DNA of 64,000 bases from Actinopolyspora xinjiangensis (lineage in GTDB: Bacteria; Actinomycetota; Actinomycetes; Mycobacteriales; Pseudonocardiaceae), in assembly GCF_900104475.1 (NCBI RefSeq), contig NZ_FNJR01000008.1, positions 186,001-250,000 on the forward strand. Reading direction: 5' to 3'. Below are positions 39,868 through 50,948 of this stretch, one piece after another. The notes beneath the pieces were generated by a model. That model was not told the origin of the DNA. It made no database searches and was given only the letters and a program-made list of their open reading frames with translations. Positions within the stretch are counted from its first letter, which is position 1; every line of letters starts with the position of its first letter. A program made the translations under genes and the position numbers.

Positions 39868-41331
39868 TCAGCCACCCCCCTGAAGCCCGGCGCGGATCAC
39901 GGCCCGCGCCACCGGTGCGGCGATCTTACTGCCGGTCGCGCTGGCACCCACGTTGCCGCCGTCCTCCACGACGGCGGCGACCGCGATCTGGGGGTCCTCG
40001 GCGGGTGCGAACGCCACGTACCAGCCGTGCGGATTCTTGCCCTCGCCGTGCTCGGCGGTGCCGGTCTTGGAGGCGATCTGCACACCGCTGATCTTGCCCT
40101 CGTCACCGGCGTACTGCTCGGCCTTGACCATCATGTCCCTGATGGTGTGCGCGATCTCGGGCGAGACCGCCCTGCCCAGCTCCTCGGAGTCGGTGCTGTC
40201 GAGCACCGACATGTCGGGGGCCAGGGTCTTGTCCACCAGGTGCGGCTTCATCACCTCGCCGTCGTTGGCGATCGCGGCGGCCACCATGGCGTTCTGCATC
40301 GGGGTCATGCGGACGTTGAACTGCCCGATTCCGCTCTGGTAGAGCTGCGCCTGGTTCTCGATGTCGCCCACCGAGGAGGGCGTCACGCGCATCGGGACGT
40401 CGAGTTCCTGCCCGAATCCGAAGCTCCGCGCGGTTTCCCGCAGCTTCTTCTCGCCGACGTCACCGGCGATCTCCGCGAAAGCGGTGTTGCAGGAACGCGC
40501 CATCGCCTCCCACAGCGGAGCCGTGGGCAGCGTCCCGCACGTGGAACCGCCGTAGTTCGGCAGCTGGGTGTCCACCTTCGGCAGCTTGATGGAGGACTTC
40601 GCGGTCACTTCGCTGTCGTAGTCGTACTCGCCGCTCTCCAGCGCCGCGGCGGCGGTGATCAGCTTGAACGTGGAGCCCGGCGGGTACAGCGTCGAGGTGG
40701 CCCGGTTGACCAGGGGGTCGTCGGGCGCTTCGCGGAGCTCGTTCCACGCCTGCTGCTGTTCGTCCGAGGAGAGCACGGCCAACCGGTTGGGGTCGTAGGA
40801 CGGCGAGTTGGCCATCGCCAGGATCGAACCGTCCTGCGGGTTCAGCGCGACCACGGAACCGCGCACGCCGCTGCCCGCGAGCTGGTCGTAGGCGGCCTGC
40901 TGCATCGCCGGGTTCAGGGTCAGCTCCACGTTGCCGCCCTGCTTTTCCTGCCCGGTGAGCATGCTCTGCAGGCGATTCAGCGCCAACGAGTCCGAGGTGC
41001 CGCTGAGCACCTCGTTCTCGGCGTTCTCGACCCCGCCGGTCCCGTAGACGAACGAGAAGTAACCGGTGGCCGGTGCGAATGCCGGGCCGTCGGCGTACTC
41101 GCGCTTGTACTTGAACCGTTCGTTGCCGGTGGGCTCGGAGCTGGCCAGCAGCTTGCCGTCGGCGATGATCTGGCCGCGCGGGGTGGAGTACTGCTGGTAC
41201 AGCGTCCGGCTGTTGCCGGAGTGGTTGCGCAACGCATCGGCCCTGATGACCTGCACATACGTCGCGTTGGCCAGCAGCAGCACGATCATCGCCATCATGG
41301 CTACGGCCACTCGTCGTAGTGGCTTGTTCAT
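39868..41331 (-). CDS. pbpA: Penicillin-binding protein 2-type transpeptidase PbpA
   Basis: 487 residues. N-terminal membrane anchor (about 8-27), a dimerisation domain, then the transpeptidase with active-site STFK (Ser near 219), SCN and KTGTAEHG (near 422). It cross-links peptidoglycan, paired with the RodA glycosyltransferase encoded just before it. The ATG overlaps the rodA stop as ATGA. Confidence 0.96.
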   Translation of the reverse strand: MNKPLRRVAVAMMAMIVLLLANATYVQVIRADALRNHSGNSRTLYQQYSTPRGQIIADGKLLASSEPTGNERFKYKREYADGPAFAPATGYFSFVYGTGGVENAENEVLSGTSDSLALNRLQSMLTGQEKQGGNVELTLNPAMQQAAYDQLAGSGVRGSVVALNPQDGSILAMANSPSYDPNRLAVLSSDEQQQAWNELREAPDDPLVNRATSTLYPPGSTFKLITAAAALESGEYDYDSEVTAKSSIKLPKVDTQLPNYGGSTCGTLPTAPLWEAMARSCNTAFAEIAGDVGEKKLRETARSFGFGQELDVPMRVTPSSVGDIENQAQLYQSGIGQFNVRMTPMQNAMVAAAIANDGEVMKPHLVDKTLAPDMSVLDSTDSEELGRAVSPEIAHTIRDMMVKAEQYAGDEGKISGVQIASKTGTAEHGEGKNPHGWYVAFAPAEDPQIAVAAVVEDGGNVGASATGSKIAAPVARAVIRAGLQGGG

Positions 41332-42791
41332 CGTGGACGCTCCACCAGCTCGGTATGTGCTTCGGCGATCGGGGGTTGTCGCGGTTGCGGTTTGCTCGGT
41401 TGCTGCGGTCGTCTGGAGGCGTCCGATATTCGCAGCAGCAGCCCCACCAGCACGTAGTTGCCCACCAGTGAGGAGCCGCCCGCGGCGAGGAACGGCGTTG
41501 TCAGCCCCGTCAGCGGGATCAGGCCGGTCACACCGCCCGCGACGACGAAGACCTGCAGTGACATCGCGAAGGCCAACCCGCCGGCGAGCAGTTTGCCGAA
41601 GGAGTCACGCACGGCCAGCGCCGCACGCAGGCCCCGTGCGGTCAGCAGCAGGTACACCAGCAGCAGCGCCGCGAGGCCGAGCAACCCCAGTTCCTCGGCC
41701 GCCGCGGCGAGGATGAAGTCGTTCTCGGCGTAGGGCACGATCGACGGACGTCCGCCGCCGAGGCCGGAACCGCCGATGCCGCCGGTGGCCATGCCGAACA
41801 GCCCCTTGCGCAGCTGGTAACCGGCGTCGCTGGTCATCGGGTTCAACCACGCGTCGACACGTTGCTGCACGTGGCCGAACAGCGAGTAGGCCGCCAGACA
41901 GCCCGCCGCGAACAGCGAGAGGCCGATCGCGATCCACACGGCGCGTTCGGTGGCGATGTAGATCATCACCAGCACGATGCCGAAGAACAGCAACGAGGTG
42001 CCCAGGTCGCGCTCCAGCACCACGATCCCGATCGAGGCGGCCCACGCGACCAGTACGGGAGCCAGATCCCGTGCGCGGGGGAAATCGATGCCGAGGAACC
42101 GGCGCCCCGCCGTGGTGAACAGTTCCCGCTTCGAGACGAGGAAGGAGGCGAAGAAGACCAGCAGCAGGATCTTGGCCAGCTCGGCGGGCTGGAACGACAG
42201 CGGCCCGAGCTTGATCCACAGTTTGGCGCCGTTGATGTTCGGGGCGATCACGCTGGGCAGCACGGCGGGCAGTGCCAGCGCCACGAGGCCCACCAGGCCG
42301 CAGGTGTAGCTGTACTTGGCCAGGGTGCGGTGGTCCTTGACCAGCAGCAGCACCAGCGTCAGCAGCACCAGACCGAGCGCGGTGTAGAGCACCTGCGAGG
42401 GGGCGGCGGGGCTGAAGGCGTCGCCGCTGCGTTCGGCCTCGGCCGCGTTGCCGATGTCTATCCGATGGATCAGCACCAGCCCGAGTCCGTTCAGAACCGC
42501 GACCAGCGGCAGGATCAGCGGGTCGGCGTAGGGGGCCCAGCGCCGTACGGCGAGGTGCGCCAGTCCGAACAACGCGAGGAACGCGAGCCCGTAGTAGAGG
42601 ATCTGGTTCGTGGGCTGGGACTCCAGGTTGAGGTTCACGAGCGTCAGCGCGCAGGTCACGACCACGGCGGCGAAACCGAGCAGCACCAGTTCGGTGCCGC
42701 GTCGGGTCGGAGTGGTCGGTGTCGCGGCGCCTCCCGTCGTGCCCGTGCCCGGGGCCTCGCGGTTCTCCGGGTTGGTCGAGGTGGCTGCCAT
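41328..42791 (-). CDS. rodA: RodA/FtsW SEDS peptidoglycan glycosyltransferase
   Basis: 487 residues, about ten to twelve membrane helices. SEDS signatures: PNINGAKLWIKLGPLSFQPAE (shown here as NGAKLWIKLGPLSFQPAE), ERDLGTSLLFFGI and GGSSLVGNYVLVGLLLRISD. It polymerises lipid II. The ATG shares one base with the pstP stop (TGATG); a TTG one codon earlier is also in frame. An N-terminal Thr/Pro-rich tail of 30 residues is cytoplasmic. Confidence 0.94.
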   Translation of the reverse strand: MAATSTNPENREAPGTGTTGGAATPTTPTRRGTELVLLGFAAVVVTCALTLVNLNLESQPTNQILYYGLAFLALFGLAHLAVRRWAPYADPLILPLVAVLNGLGLVLIHRIDIGNAAEAERSGDAFSPAAPSQVLYTALGLVLLTLVLLLVKDHRTLAKYSYTCGLVGLVALALPAVLPSVIAPNINGAKLWIKLGPLSFQPAELAKILLLVFFASFLVSKRELFTTAGRRFLGIDFPRARDLAPVLVAWAASIGIVVLERDLGTSLLFFGIVLVMIYIATERAVWIAIGLSLFAAGCLAAYSLFGHVQQRVDAWLNPMTSDAGYQLRKGLFGMATGGIGGSGLGGGRPSIVPYAENDFILAAAAEELGLLGLAALLLVYLLLTARGLRAALAVRDSFGKLLAGGLAFAMSLQVFVVAGGVTGLIPLTGLTTPFLAAGGSSLVGNYVLVGLLLRISDASRRPQQPSKPQPRQPPIAEAHTELVERPR

Positions 42792-44296
42792 CAACTCACC
42801 GTCCGGCAGTCGACACCCGGTGTTCGCTCGGGGGAGGTCAGCGGTGTGCCCTCGTTCGAGGACTCGGAGGGCTGTTCGCTCTGGTTCGCGGCCGGCTGCT
42901 CGGTGGCGGAGCCGGGGGCGTCGGGAGCCGACTCACCGTTGTCGGGGGGCTGTTGGCCCTCGCCGTTCCGCTCGTCGGAGTTCTGGTTCCCGGAGCCGTT
43001 GTCGCCGGAGCCGCCCTCGTTCGCGGCCTGGTCGTCCCCGGACTTCCCCCCGCCGTCGCCGCAGATGGGCAGCAGTCCGCTCAGACGCAACCGGTGGATC
43101 GTCTCACGGGCCTCGTCCAGGTTCTTGACCTGCGTTATTCCGTCGCGAACGTTGGCTCGCTGGGCCTCCTTGAGGTCACTCACCCCGATCGGTTCGCACC
43201 CCTCGGCCGCGCTGGGAGGGCAGGACAGCTCCAACTGCCGGTGCATGCTCACACCCAGCACGCTGCCCTGCACTCCCTGGAAGATCGCGACCTTGTCGGA
43301 GTCGTTCACCCCGATGTAGTACTGGTTGTACAGCCACCAACGTCCCGCGAAGACGAGTCCGGCCATCACCGCGAGCACGCCGAAGCTGAGGAGCACGCCC
43401 CGTAACCAGCGCCTGCGGCGCGGTGGGTCCGGTGGTGGGGTGGTGTGCTCCTGCTGTCTCGGTGGGGGTTGCGTGCGGGTGGCCGCTGACGCGCGGGCCG
43501 CGGCCGAATCGGGCTGCGGACGGGTCTCCTGGTCGTCGAACCCGGCCGCTCCGGCGACTATCGGCGCGTCGTCGCCGAATTCCACGTCGACGACGTCGGC
43601 GACGATCACGGTCACGTTGTCCGGGCCGCCGCCCTTGAGCGCGAGTTCGATCAGCCGGTCGGCGGACTGCTGGGGATCGCTCGTCCCGAGCGCCTCGGCT
43701 ATCGTCTCCTCGCTGACCACACTGGACAGGCCGTCGGAGCACAGCAGGTAGCGATCGCCCGCCCTGGCCTCCCGTACCGCGAGGCTGGGTTCCACCTCGT
43801 GGCCGGTCAGCGCGCGCAGCAGCAGGGAGCGCTGCGGGTGGCTGGCGGCCTCCTCCTCGGTGATCCTGCCCTCGTCGATCAACGACTGCACGAAGGTGTC
43901 GTCGTGCGTGATCTGGGAGAGCTCACCGTTGCGCACCTGGTACGCCCGGGAGTCACCGATGTGGATCAGACCGAGTTTGCTCCCCGCGAACAGCATGGCC
44001 GTCAGCGTGGTGCCCATGCCGTCCAGATCCGGATCGCTGGCGACCAGTTCCGAGATCGCGTTGTTGCCGGACAGCATCGCGTCGTGCAGGTGGCCGAGCA
44101 GGTCGTCACCGGGTTCGTCGTCGTCCAGCGCGGACAACGCCGCTATGACGACCTTGCTTGCCACCTCGCCGGCGGCATGGCCTCCCATGCCGTCCGCGAG
44201 AGCGAGAAGTCGTGGGCCGGCGTAGACCGAGTCCTGGTTGTTGGAACGGACCAGGCCACGGTCACTGCGGGCCGCGTAGTGGAGGACGAGGGTCAT
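42791..44296 (-). CDS. pstP: PP2C-type Ser/Thr phosphatase PstP
   Basis: 501 residues. PP2C domain (about 1-240) with the metal-binding RSNNQDSVYAG, ALADGMGGHAAGE and CSDGLSSVVS motifs. One membrane helix (about 300-325) leads to a 175-residue extracellular region rich in Asn, Gly and Glu. It reverses phosphorylation by PknA/PknB. The ATG overlaps the fhaB stop as ATGA. Confidence 0.96.
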   Translation of the reverse strand: MTLVLHYAARSDRGLVRSNNQDSVYAGPRLLALADGMGGHAAGEVASKVVIAALSALDDDEPGDDLLGHLHDAMLSGNNAISELVASDPDLDGMGTTLTAMLFAGSKLGLIHIGDSRAYQVRNGELSQITHDDTFVQSLIDEGRITEEEAASHPQRSLLLRALTGHEVEPSLAVREARAGDRYLLCSDGLSSVVSEETIAEALGTSDPQQSADRLIELALKGGGPDNVTVIVADVVDVEFGDDAPIVAGAAGFDDQETRPQPDSAAARASAATRTQPPPRQQEHTTPPPDPPRRRRWLRGVLLSFGVLAVMAGLVFAGRWWLYNQYYIGVNDSDKVAIFQGVQGSVLGVSMHRQLELSCPPSAAEGCEPIGVSDLKEAQRANVRDGITQVKNLDEARETIHRLRLSGLLPICGDGGGKSGDDQAANEGGSGDNGSGNQNSDERNGEGQQPPDNGESAPDAPGSATEQPAANQSEQPSESSNEGTPLTSPERTPGVDCRTVS

Positions 44297-44757
44297 GAGC
44301 GCAGCTCGATCACCGTTTTGCCGATTTTGATCGGAGCTCCGAGCGGGACCTTGGTCGGTCCCGTAACCTTCGCCCGATCCAGGTATGTGCCGTTGGTGGA
44401 GCCCAAGTCTTCCACGTACCAGTCCTGGCCTCGCAGCGACAGCTTCGCGTGTCGCGTCGAAGCATAGTCGTCGTCCAGGACGAGTGTGGAATCATCGGCG
44501 CGACCGATCATTATGGGACGCCCCTCCAGTGTTATTCGGGTTCCCGACAGCGCCCCTTCGGTGACCACGAGCTGCCGTGGCGACTTCGCCTTCGGGCGTG
44601 ACTGCTTGCGGGAGGCCTTGCCCGCTCCTGGAACCGACATGCGCAGTCCGGAAGCGGACTGCAGGTCGGAGCGCACCACACGCAGCGCTACGAGTACGAA
44701 CAACCAGAGCAGGGCGAGAAACCCTGCTCTGGTCAGCTGAATCACCAGCTCGGACAC
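44293..44757 (-). CDS. fhaB: FHA-domain protein FhaB (FipA)
   Basis: 154 residues. An N-terminal membrane helix (about 12-28), a basic linker, and a C-terminal FHA domain (about 85-145) with GRADDSTLVLDDDYASTRHA and [13 protein letters not shown] domains bind phosphothreonine on the kinases. In mycobacteria it links PknA/B signalling to the divisome. GTG start; it overlaps pstP by four bases. Confidence 0.94.
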   Translation of the reverse strand: MSELVIQLTRAGFLALLWLFVLVALRVVRSDLQSASGLRMSVPGAGKASRKQSRPKAKSPRQLVVTEGALSGTRITLEGRPIMIGRADDSTLVLDDDYASTRHAKLSLRGQDWYVEDLGSTNGTYLDRAKVTGPTKVPLGAPIKIGKTVIELRS

Positions 44758-44809
44758 TTGTCGGGGACGCTCCTAGTTCGCTGGTCGGCTCGTGTCGGCA
44801 GGGCCGTGA

Positions 44810-46084
44810 TCAGCCCTGTGCCCGGAACACCAGGGACGAGTGGCCGACGCGGATGACGTCTCCGTCGGCCAGCTGCCAGGTCTGCACCGGTGTGCCGTTG
44901 ACCGTGGTCCCGTTCGTCGAGCCCAGGTCGGCGAGCATCGCGGCCTGGCCGTCCCACTGGATCTCGATGTGCTTGCGCGAGACCCCGGTGTCGGGCAGCC
45001 GGAACTGGCCCTCCTGGCCCCGGCCGATCACGTTGCTGCCGTGCTGCAGCGTGTAGGAGCGGTTGGAGCCGTCGTCGAGCTGGAGGGTCGCCGTCAGTTG
45101 CCGGGGAGCCGCGTCCGGCGGGTAGCCGGCCGGAGCTCCCGGTGGCGGGGGATAGCCGGGCTGGCCGTATCCCGGGGGTTGCTGACCGTAGGCCTGGTCG
45201 TAGCCCGGGGGCTGGCCGTAGCCCTGGTCGGGGAAGCCACCGGACTGCGGGTACGCGCCACCGCCGGGCTGGCCGTAGCCGGGGGGCTGTGCGTAGGCCT
45301 GCTCGTAACCGGGGGGCTGGCCGTAGCCGGGGGGTTGTTGGCCGTAGCCCTGGTCGGGGAAGCCGCCCGATTGGGGGTAGGCGCCGCCGGGTTGGCCGTA
45401 GGCCTGGTCGTAACCGGGGGGCTGGCCGTAGGCCGGAGGCGGCGGGGGATAGCCGGGCTGGCCGTAGCCCTGGTCGGGGAAGCCACCGGACTGCGGGTAC
45501 GCGCCACCGCCGGGCTGGCCGTAACCCTGGTCGTAACCGGGCTGACCGTAACCGTAGTTCGGATCCTGCCCGTACTGGCCCTGGTCGTAGCCGTACTGCC
45601 CCTGCTGGCCGTACGGATCCCCCTGGGGATATTGGCCTGGTGGCTGGCTCATGGGTCGGTCTCCTGCGGTACGAGGTGTTGCCGGCCGTCGGCTTACGTC
45701 GGGGTCGACGGACGAGCTGATTCGAAACTGTCCCGTGTGCAGCGTCTCAGAGCGCTCCAGGGAGACTACGACGTCACCATATGTGTCCCACCGCTGCTCG
45801 GTGAGATGCTCCTGAACGCAGTCGGCGAGAAGGTCGGTGACCCGATTCTCGTCCTCCATGAGTCGGTCGTAATCGGTGGGGCTCAGCTGCACGACGTAGT
45901 GGTTGCACGCCAGCAACCTGCCGCCCGCCAGCTCGCGGACCTGCAACTCGGCTTCCCGTTGCAGTGACTGCGCGACCTCCTGGGGAACGACCTTGCCGCC
46001 GAACACCCGCGCGAAGCTGTTGCCGACTATGCCTTCGAGCCTGCGCTCGAAGCGCTGCACGAGGCCCACGGCAATCCCCTCCAT
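44810..46084 (-). CDS. fhaA: FHA-domain protein FhaA with DUF3662
   Basis: 424 residues. N-terminal DUF3662 (about 1-125; [22 protein letters not shown]). A long middle region (about 145-320) is built of imperfect [15 protein letters not shown]-like and [18 protein letters not shown]-like repeats. A C-terminal FHA domain (about 340-424) has [19 protein letters not shown] and [12 protein letters not shown]. FhaA binds phosphorylated partners of PknA/B, including the MviN-type lipid II flippase in mycobacteria. First gene of the cluster, transcribed away from tRNA-Leu. Confidence 0.95.
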   Translation of the reverse strand: MEGIAVGLVQRFERRLEGIVGNSFARVFGGKVVPQEVAQSLQREAELQVRELAGGRLLACNHYVVQLSPTDYDRLMEDENRVTDLLADCVQEHLTEQRWDTYGDVVVSLERSETLHTGQFRISSSVDPDVSRRPATPRTAGDRPMSQPPGQYPQGDPYGQQGQYGYDQGQYGQDPNYGYGQPGYDQGYGQPGGGAYPQSGGFPDQGYGQPGYPPPPPAYGQPPGYDQAYGQPGGAYPQSGGFPDQGYGQQPPGYGQPPGYEQAYAQPPGYGQPGGGAYPQSGGFPDQGYGQPPGYDQAYGQQPPGYGQPGYPPPPGAPAGYPPDAAPRQLTATLQLDDGSNRSYTLQHGSNVIGRGQEGQFRLPDTGVSRKHIEIQWDGQAAMLADLGSTNGTTVNGTPVQTWQLADGDVIRVGHSSLVFRAQG

Positions 46085-46336
46085 ACTCTCGACTCCTGCT
46101 TACCATCGTATCTGGCGCGACGAGCCGTTACAGCTACTAGTTCCACCGCGGGGCGGGGCCCGGGGGAGTCCGGGGAAACGGTTGTGCTAGCCTGACTTCA
46201 CCGGATGCGGAACATGATCCGAGAACCGATTGTACCGATCCGTTACGAGCGGTGCGGCGATTCGGAGCATGACCCCCCATCGAGGGGACGGAATCCGGAT
46301 GTTGTACGGTGAGGACACAACAGAAGAAAAGCCCAC

Positions 46337-46420
46337 GGGCGGGTGGCGGAATAGGTAGACGCGCACGGTTCAGGTCCGTGTGTCCGAAAGGACGTGGGGG
46401 TTCAACTCCCCCCTCGCCCA
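46337..46420 (+). tRNA. tRNA-Leu (CAG)
   Basis: 84 nt. Acceptor GGGCGGG/CTCGCCC (one G-T pair) and discriminator A. The anticodon loop TTCAGGT gives CAG. A long variable arm (TGTCCGAAAGGACG) marks a class II tRNA, and the T-arm is GGGGG-TTCAACT-CCCCC. No CCA is encoded. Its last five bases begin the direct repeat that bounds the downstream island. Confidence 0.96.
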
Positions 46421-46582
46421 CCGAGGGGCCGACGGCACAATGGGTGTCGGGTGACCGGCACGATGGTTCGTCGAGCTCGGACGTGTTGATCGGGGAGAGC
46501 TTCGCTGGAGGCGGGGTTCTCCCCGATTTTTTGTGTGTTCTGGTCTTGTAGGGGTTCGTCGGCTCGTTGCCCGTTGTGCTCG
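46416..46582 (+). repeat. Left direct repeat at the 3' end of tRNA-Leu (attL-like)
   Basis: Starts with the tRNA end GCCCA and is about 90% identical over about 165 bp to 55327-55492; both copies start sharply at GCCCACCGAGGGGCCGACG. Contains the terminator at 46489-46532. Confidence 0.85.
46489..46532 (+). terminator. Terminator after tRNA-Leu
   Basis: Stem ATCGGGGAGA / TCTCCCCGAT with a 19-base loop and T5 following. Confidence 0.85.
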
Positions 46583-46699
46583 CTCGGCGGGGCCTCTCGC
46601 GGGCTTTCGCTTATGTGTGCCGGTCCGGCTTTTCGCGCCGTGGTGGAGTGTTTCGAGTGTCACTCCGTGGTGGGGTTCTCGGCCTGTTTCCGGCTGGTG

Positions 46700-47675
<976 letters not shown>

Positions 47676-48269
47676 GGTGTCATGCTGTTGCTTTCGGCGG
47701 GGCGAGCCACGACTTGGTCAGCGAGAAGCATCGCGTGCCCCCGTGCTGGGGCTTCGTCGGCGAGGAAGTCGTGCTGCCGGGTATGCGTGATCGCGAAGAC
47801 ATGACTGTCGTGAAGGTGAGGAAAGATCCAGCGTGAACTCCCCTGAACAGCGGATTGAGTTGTACCGGATCTCACGGTCTTGGTGATGATGGGGTCGACG
47901 ATCTCACGAGTTTTTCTGTCACTGGCAGAACCATGGTCGCCCGATCTCCGGAGTGTTGTGGCGGGGTGTGTGACTTTCCTGATCACCATTCCGAGCCGCA
48001 CGTGTTCGAAGAATGCTCCGATCGGGTGGTAGGTGCGGGAACGATGTTTTCCTGAGGTCTGTGTGAACGGGTGCGCCGAGGTAGCAGCGGGCTGGGGCGG
48101 TTCGTCGTTCCTCGCGCTGGTCAGCATTGACCATCGTCATTGCTCCAAACAGAACATCGTTCGGCAGACACATGGACGAACATGGTCAATAACGTTGACA
48201 CAACTCATCCGTGGAAGCATCCTTATATTCGCTTACCGAGATATGTATATGTGTCCACGGGGAGCTTCG
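47676..48269. other. Island leader region, nothing firmly recognised
   Basis: 594 bp, visibly less GC-rich than the chromosome towards its right end. A minus-strand open frame (47672-48127) lacks a ribosome site or recognisable domain and may be further transposase debris. A TTGACA hexamer at 48195-48200 has no well-spaced -10. The promoter of the radical SAM operon should lie in the last 150 bp. Confidence 0.4.
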
Positions 48270-49691
48270 ATGCAGGTTGTTTTACTCTCGACGTACGAGA
48301 TTGGTCGTCAACCATTCGGGTTAGCCTCCCCGGCGGCGTGGTTGCGGCGTGCCGGTCATTCGGTGCACTGTGTGGACCTTTCGACGCAGAAACTTGAGGG
48401 GAACACGGTTCGTGAGGCGGACCTTATCGCTTGCTACGCACCGATGCACACCGCCACGAGGTTGGCGAACACGGTGATCCAGAAGCTTGTCTCCCTCAAT
48501 CCCGAAGCGCACCTGTGCTTCTACGGCTTGTACGCGCCGATGAACGAGGACTACCTGCGATCGCTCGGTGTACAAACCATTCTGGGGGGTGAATTCGAGC
48601 AGGGATTGTGTGACCTCGTGGAGCGTCTGGCTCGTGATGATGCCGCTGGGCGCGATCCGACATCACAGATCGAACCCCGTGTGTCGCTGGAACGGCAAGA
48701 ATTCGTCACGCCCGACCGGGGTGTCCTGCCCGCCCTGGACCACTACGCGCATTTCATCGACAGTGCTGGTCAAGCACGCACTGTCGGTTACACCGAGGCT
48801 ACGCGTGGTTGTAAGCACACCTGTCGGCATTGTCCCATCGTCCCTGTGTACGGTGGTCGTTTCCGGGTGGTTCAGCAACAGGTCGTGCTCGACGACATCG
48901 ACAATCTGGTCCGAACAGGGGCCGAACACATCACGTTCGGCGATCCTGATTTCCTCAACGCTCCCGGACACGCGCGCAAGCTCGTCGAAGCTTTGCATTC
49001 CCGCCATCCGGACATCACCTACGATGTGACGATCAAAGTGGAGCACCTGGTCAAGCACGCGCAATTGTTGCCCACGTTGGCCGAGACCAACTGTGCCCTG
49101 GTCACCTGTGCTGTGGAATCGTTCGACGAACACGCCCTGGAGGTACTCGACAAGCAGCACTCCCCGCAGGATTTCGAATACGCGCTGGAACAACTTCGTG
49201 CTGCTGGTATCGCACTGAATCCCACGTTCGTGGCTTTTATGCCGTATGTGTCCCTGGAGGGTTATCTCGACTTTCTCCGCACACTGCACCGACTTGATTT
49301 GGTCGGCAACGTGGCTCCTGTCCAGTATGCGATTCGCCTGTTGATCCCCCGGGGTTCGCTTCTGCTGGACCGGCCGGAGACGCAAGCGGTCATCGGCGAG
49401 TTCGACGAGGAGGCGTTGTGCTACCCGTGGACCCATCCCGACCCGCGTATGGACCAATTGCACACCGACGTGTCCGACTATGTTGAACGGGTTCAGAACT
49501 CCGAAGTGAGTCGTGCGGAGATTTTCCGGAACGTGCTGACGCTGGCGCACCGGGCGGCCGGCCTTCCGGCCCCCTCGGCAGCGGAGTTTCCCACCGACGA
49601 GCCGGATCTGGCTCCTCACGTGGACGAGCCGTGGTACTGCTGCGCCGAGCCCACGACCAATCAACTGTTGCAGCTGGAGGTCGGTGTCTGA
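48270..49691 (+). CDS. CCAEP-tail radical SAM protein with N-terminal cobalamin-binding-like domain
   Basis: 473 residues from the ATG with GGGGAG seven bases upstream. The N-terminal 120 residues resemble a B12-binding Rossmann fold (MQVVLLSTYEIGRQPFGLAS). The radical SAM CxxxCxxC cluster is Cys181, Cys185 and Cys188 in RGCKHTCRHC, followed by a TIM-barrel-like core. The C-terminus carries Cys457-Cys458 in CCAEP. I recall an NCBI family called CUAEP/CCAEP-tail radical SAM (seleno)protein, in which the first or second Cys may be selenocysteine. The reaction is unknown. First gene of a four-gene operon, overlapping the next by one base. Confidence 0.88.
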   Translation: MQVVLLSTYEIGRQPFGLASPAAWLRRAGHSVHCVDLSTQKLEGNTVREADLIACYAPMHTATRLANTVIQKLVSLNPEAHLCFYGLYAPMNEDYLRSLGVQTILGGEFEQGLCDLVERLARDDAAGRDPTSQIEPRVSLERQEFVTPDRGVLPALDHYAHFIDSAGQARTVGYTEATRGCKHTCRHCPIVPVYGGRFRVVQQQVVLDDIDNLVRTGAEHITFGDPDFLNAPGHARKLVEALHSRHPDITYDVTIKVEHLVKHAQLLPTLAETNCALVTCAVESFDEHALEVLDKQHSPQDFEYALEQLRAAGIALNPTFVAFMPYVSLEGYLDFLRTLHRLDLVGNVAPVQYAIRLLIPRGSLLLDRPETQAVIGEFDEEALCYPWTHPDPRMDQLHTDVSDYVERVQNSEVSRAEIFRNVLTLAHRAAGLPAPSAAEFPTDEPDLAPHVDEPWYCCAEPTTNQLLQLEVGV

Positions 49692-50938
49692 TGACCGGAA
49701 CAGTGCCGGATGGGATGCGTGAGGCGATCACCGAGAACGGAACACCGGCTTACCTGTACGACTTGGCGGAGCTGCGTCGTCGTGTTCGTGTCCTTCGCAC
49801 GCGGTTGCCCGGTCGCATCGGGCTGTACTATTCCCTCAAAGCCAACCCCGCCGTGGACGTGTGCGCGGTACTGGCCAGCGAAGGAATCGGCGCGGAAGTT
49901 TCCTCGGCGGGAGAATGGGCCGCGGCGCGAGCGGCGGGATTTCGGGACGAGGCCATACTGGCGACCGGTCCATATCACGAGCCCGCCGTGCTCGACGCGG
50001 CCGGAGAGTCGAAGTTTCCGCTCTCGTGCGATTCACCCGGAGAACTGCGGCGCGCGGCCGACGCGACCCGCTCGGCGCCTCTGCTGGCTCGGCTGCGGCC
50101 GACCTTTTCCTCGACCGCTGTGGTTTGCACCGACGAGACCTCTCGATTCGGCATGGACCTGCAGGAACTCACCCACACCATCGAACACGACCCGGAGCTG
50201 GCCAGCCGGATACAGGGTTTCCACGTCTTCGCCGGTTCCCAGGTCTGTGACACCGACGAGGTACTGCGTCAGCTCCGGGAGAGCTTCACCCTGTGCGCCC
50301 AGACGGCCGAACGCACCGGGATCACACCGGCTGTCCTCGACCTCGGTGGTGGCTTTGGTGTGCCCTACGGGCCGGAGGACCCCCAGCTCGATCTCGACGT
50401 GATCGCCGACGAACTCGCCACGCTGGGCGATCGCGCCGCACCGACACACATCGTGATCGAACTGGGCCGCTACATCGTCGCACCCATCGGGTGGTACGCG
50501 GTGACCGTGGTCGGTCATCAGCACCGAGCAGGACGCACAGCACTGATCGTGGACGGAGGTGTGCACCACCGCGCCGACATATGCGGTGTGGACCTCGCTC
50601 GTCGTGGACCGTCTCCCCTCGTCGTCGAGAACGGCACCGACAACCCCCACGGTCTTCCGACTGCTGGACCCGTCGACATCCTCGGATGCCTGTGCCTTCC
50701 CGAGGACGTACTCGCCGAGAACGTCCGGCTCTCGGGCACCGCGCGCGGCACTGTCGTGGCCTTTCCTCAAGCTGGCGCCTACGGGCTCTCCGCGGCTCCC
50801 CAGCGGTTTCTCAGTCACGCCCCACCCGTACAAATCGCTCTCGAGCACGGAAACCACTCGCTGCTGCGTTCCCAGCCCGACGTACCAATCTCCCCTCGGC
50901 AGTCCAGCACGCTCCACGCTCCGCTGACCTCGTCATAG
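49691..50938 (+). CDS. Type III-fold PLP-dependent decarboxylase-like enzyme
   Basis: 415 residues, ornithine/diaminopimelate decarboxylase family. The PLP lysine is Lys50 in YYSLKANP; HVFAGSQVCDTDE, LDLGGGFGVPYG (phosphate-binding Gly loop) and IELGRYIVAPIGWYAV follow in normal order. The C-terminal sheet includes DILGCLCLPEDVLAEN, with the Cys that completes the neighbouring active site in this fold. The substrate is unclear, and the context (radical SAM, permease, DsrE, mer genes) argues against housekeeping lysine synthesis. The ATG overlaps the radical SAM stop (TGATG). Confidence 0.88.
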   Translation: MTGTVPDGMREAITENGTPAYLYDLAELRRRVRVLRTRLPGRIGLYYSLKANPAVDVCAVLASEGIGAEVSSAGEWAAARAAGFRDEAILATGPYHEPAVLDAAGESKFPLSCDSPGELRRAADATRSAPLLARLRPTFSSTAVVCTDETSRFGMDLQELTHTIEHDPELASRIQGFHVFAGSQVCDTDEVLRQLRESFTLCAQTAERTGITPAVLDLGGGFGVPYGPEDPQLDLDVIADELATLGDRAAPTHIVIELGRYIVAPIGWYAVTVVGHQHRAGRTALIVDGGVHHRADICGVDLARRGPSPLVVENGTDNPHGLPTAGPVDILGCLCLPEDVLAENVRLSGTARGTVVAFPQAGAYGLSAAPQRFLSHAPPVQIALEHGNHSLLRSQPDVPISPRQSSTLHAPLTSS

Positions 50939-50948
50939 TGGACGACCC

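Noticed and set aside
45080-45660. Regular repeats in fhaA considered as a possible CRISPR-like array
   Set aside because: Repeats are in frame, encode GYGQP-type peptide units and lack unique spacers.
48195-48229. TTGACA with downstream TATATT as the radical SAM operon promoter
   Set aside because: The spacing is about 23 bases, too long for a standard promoter; not listed as one.
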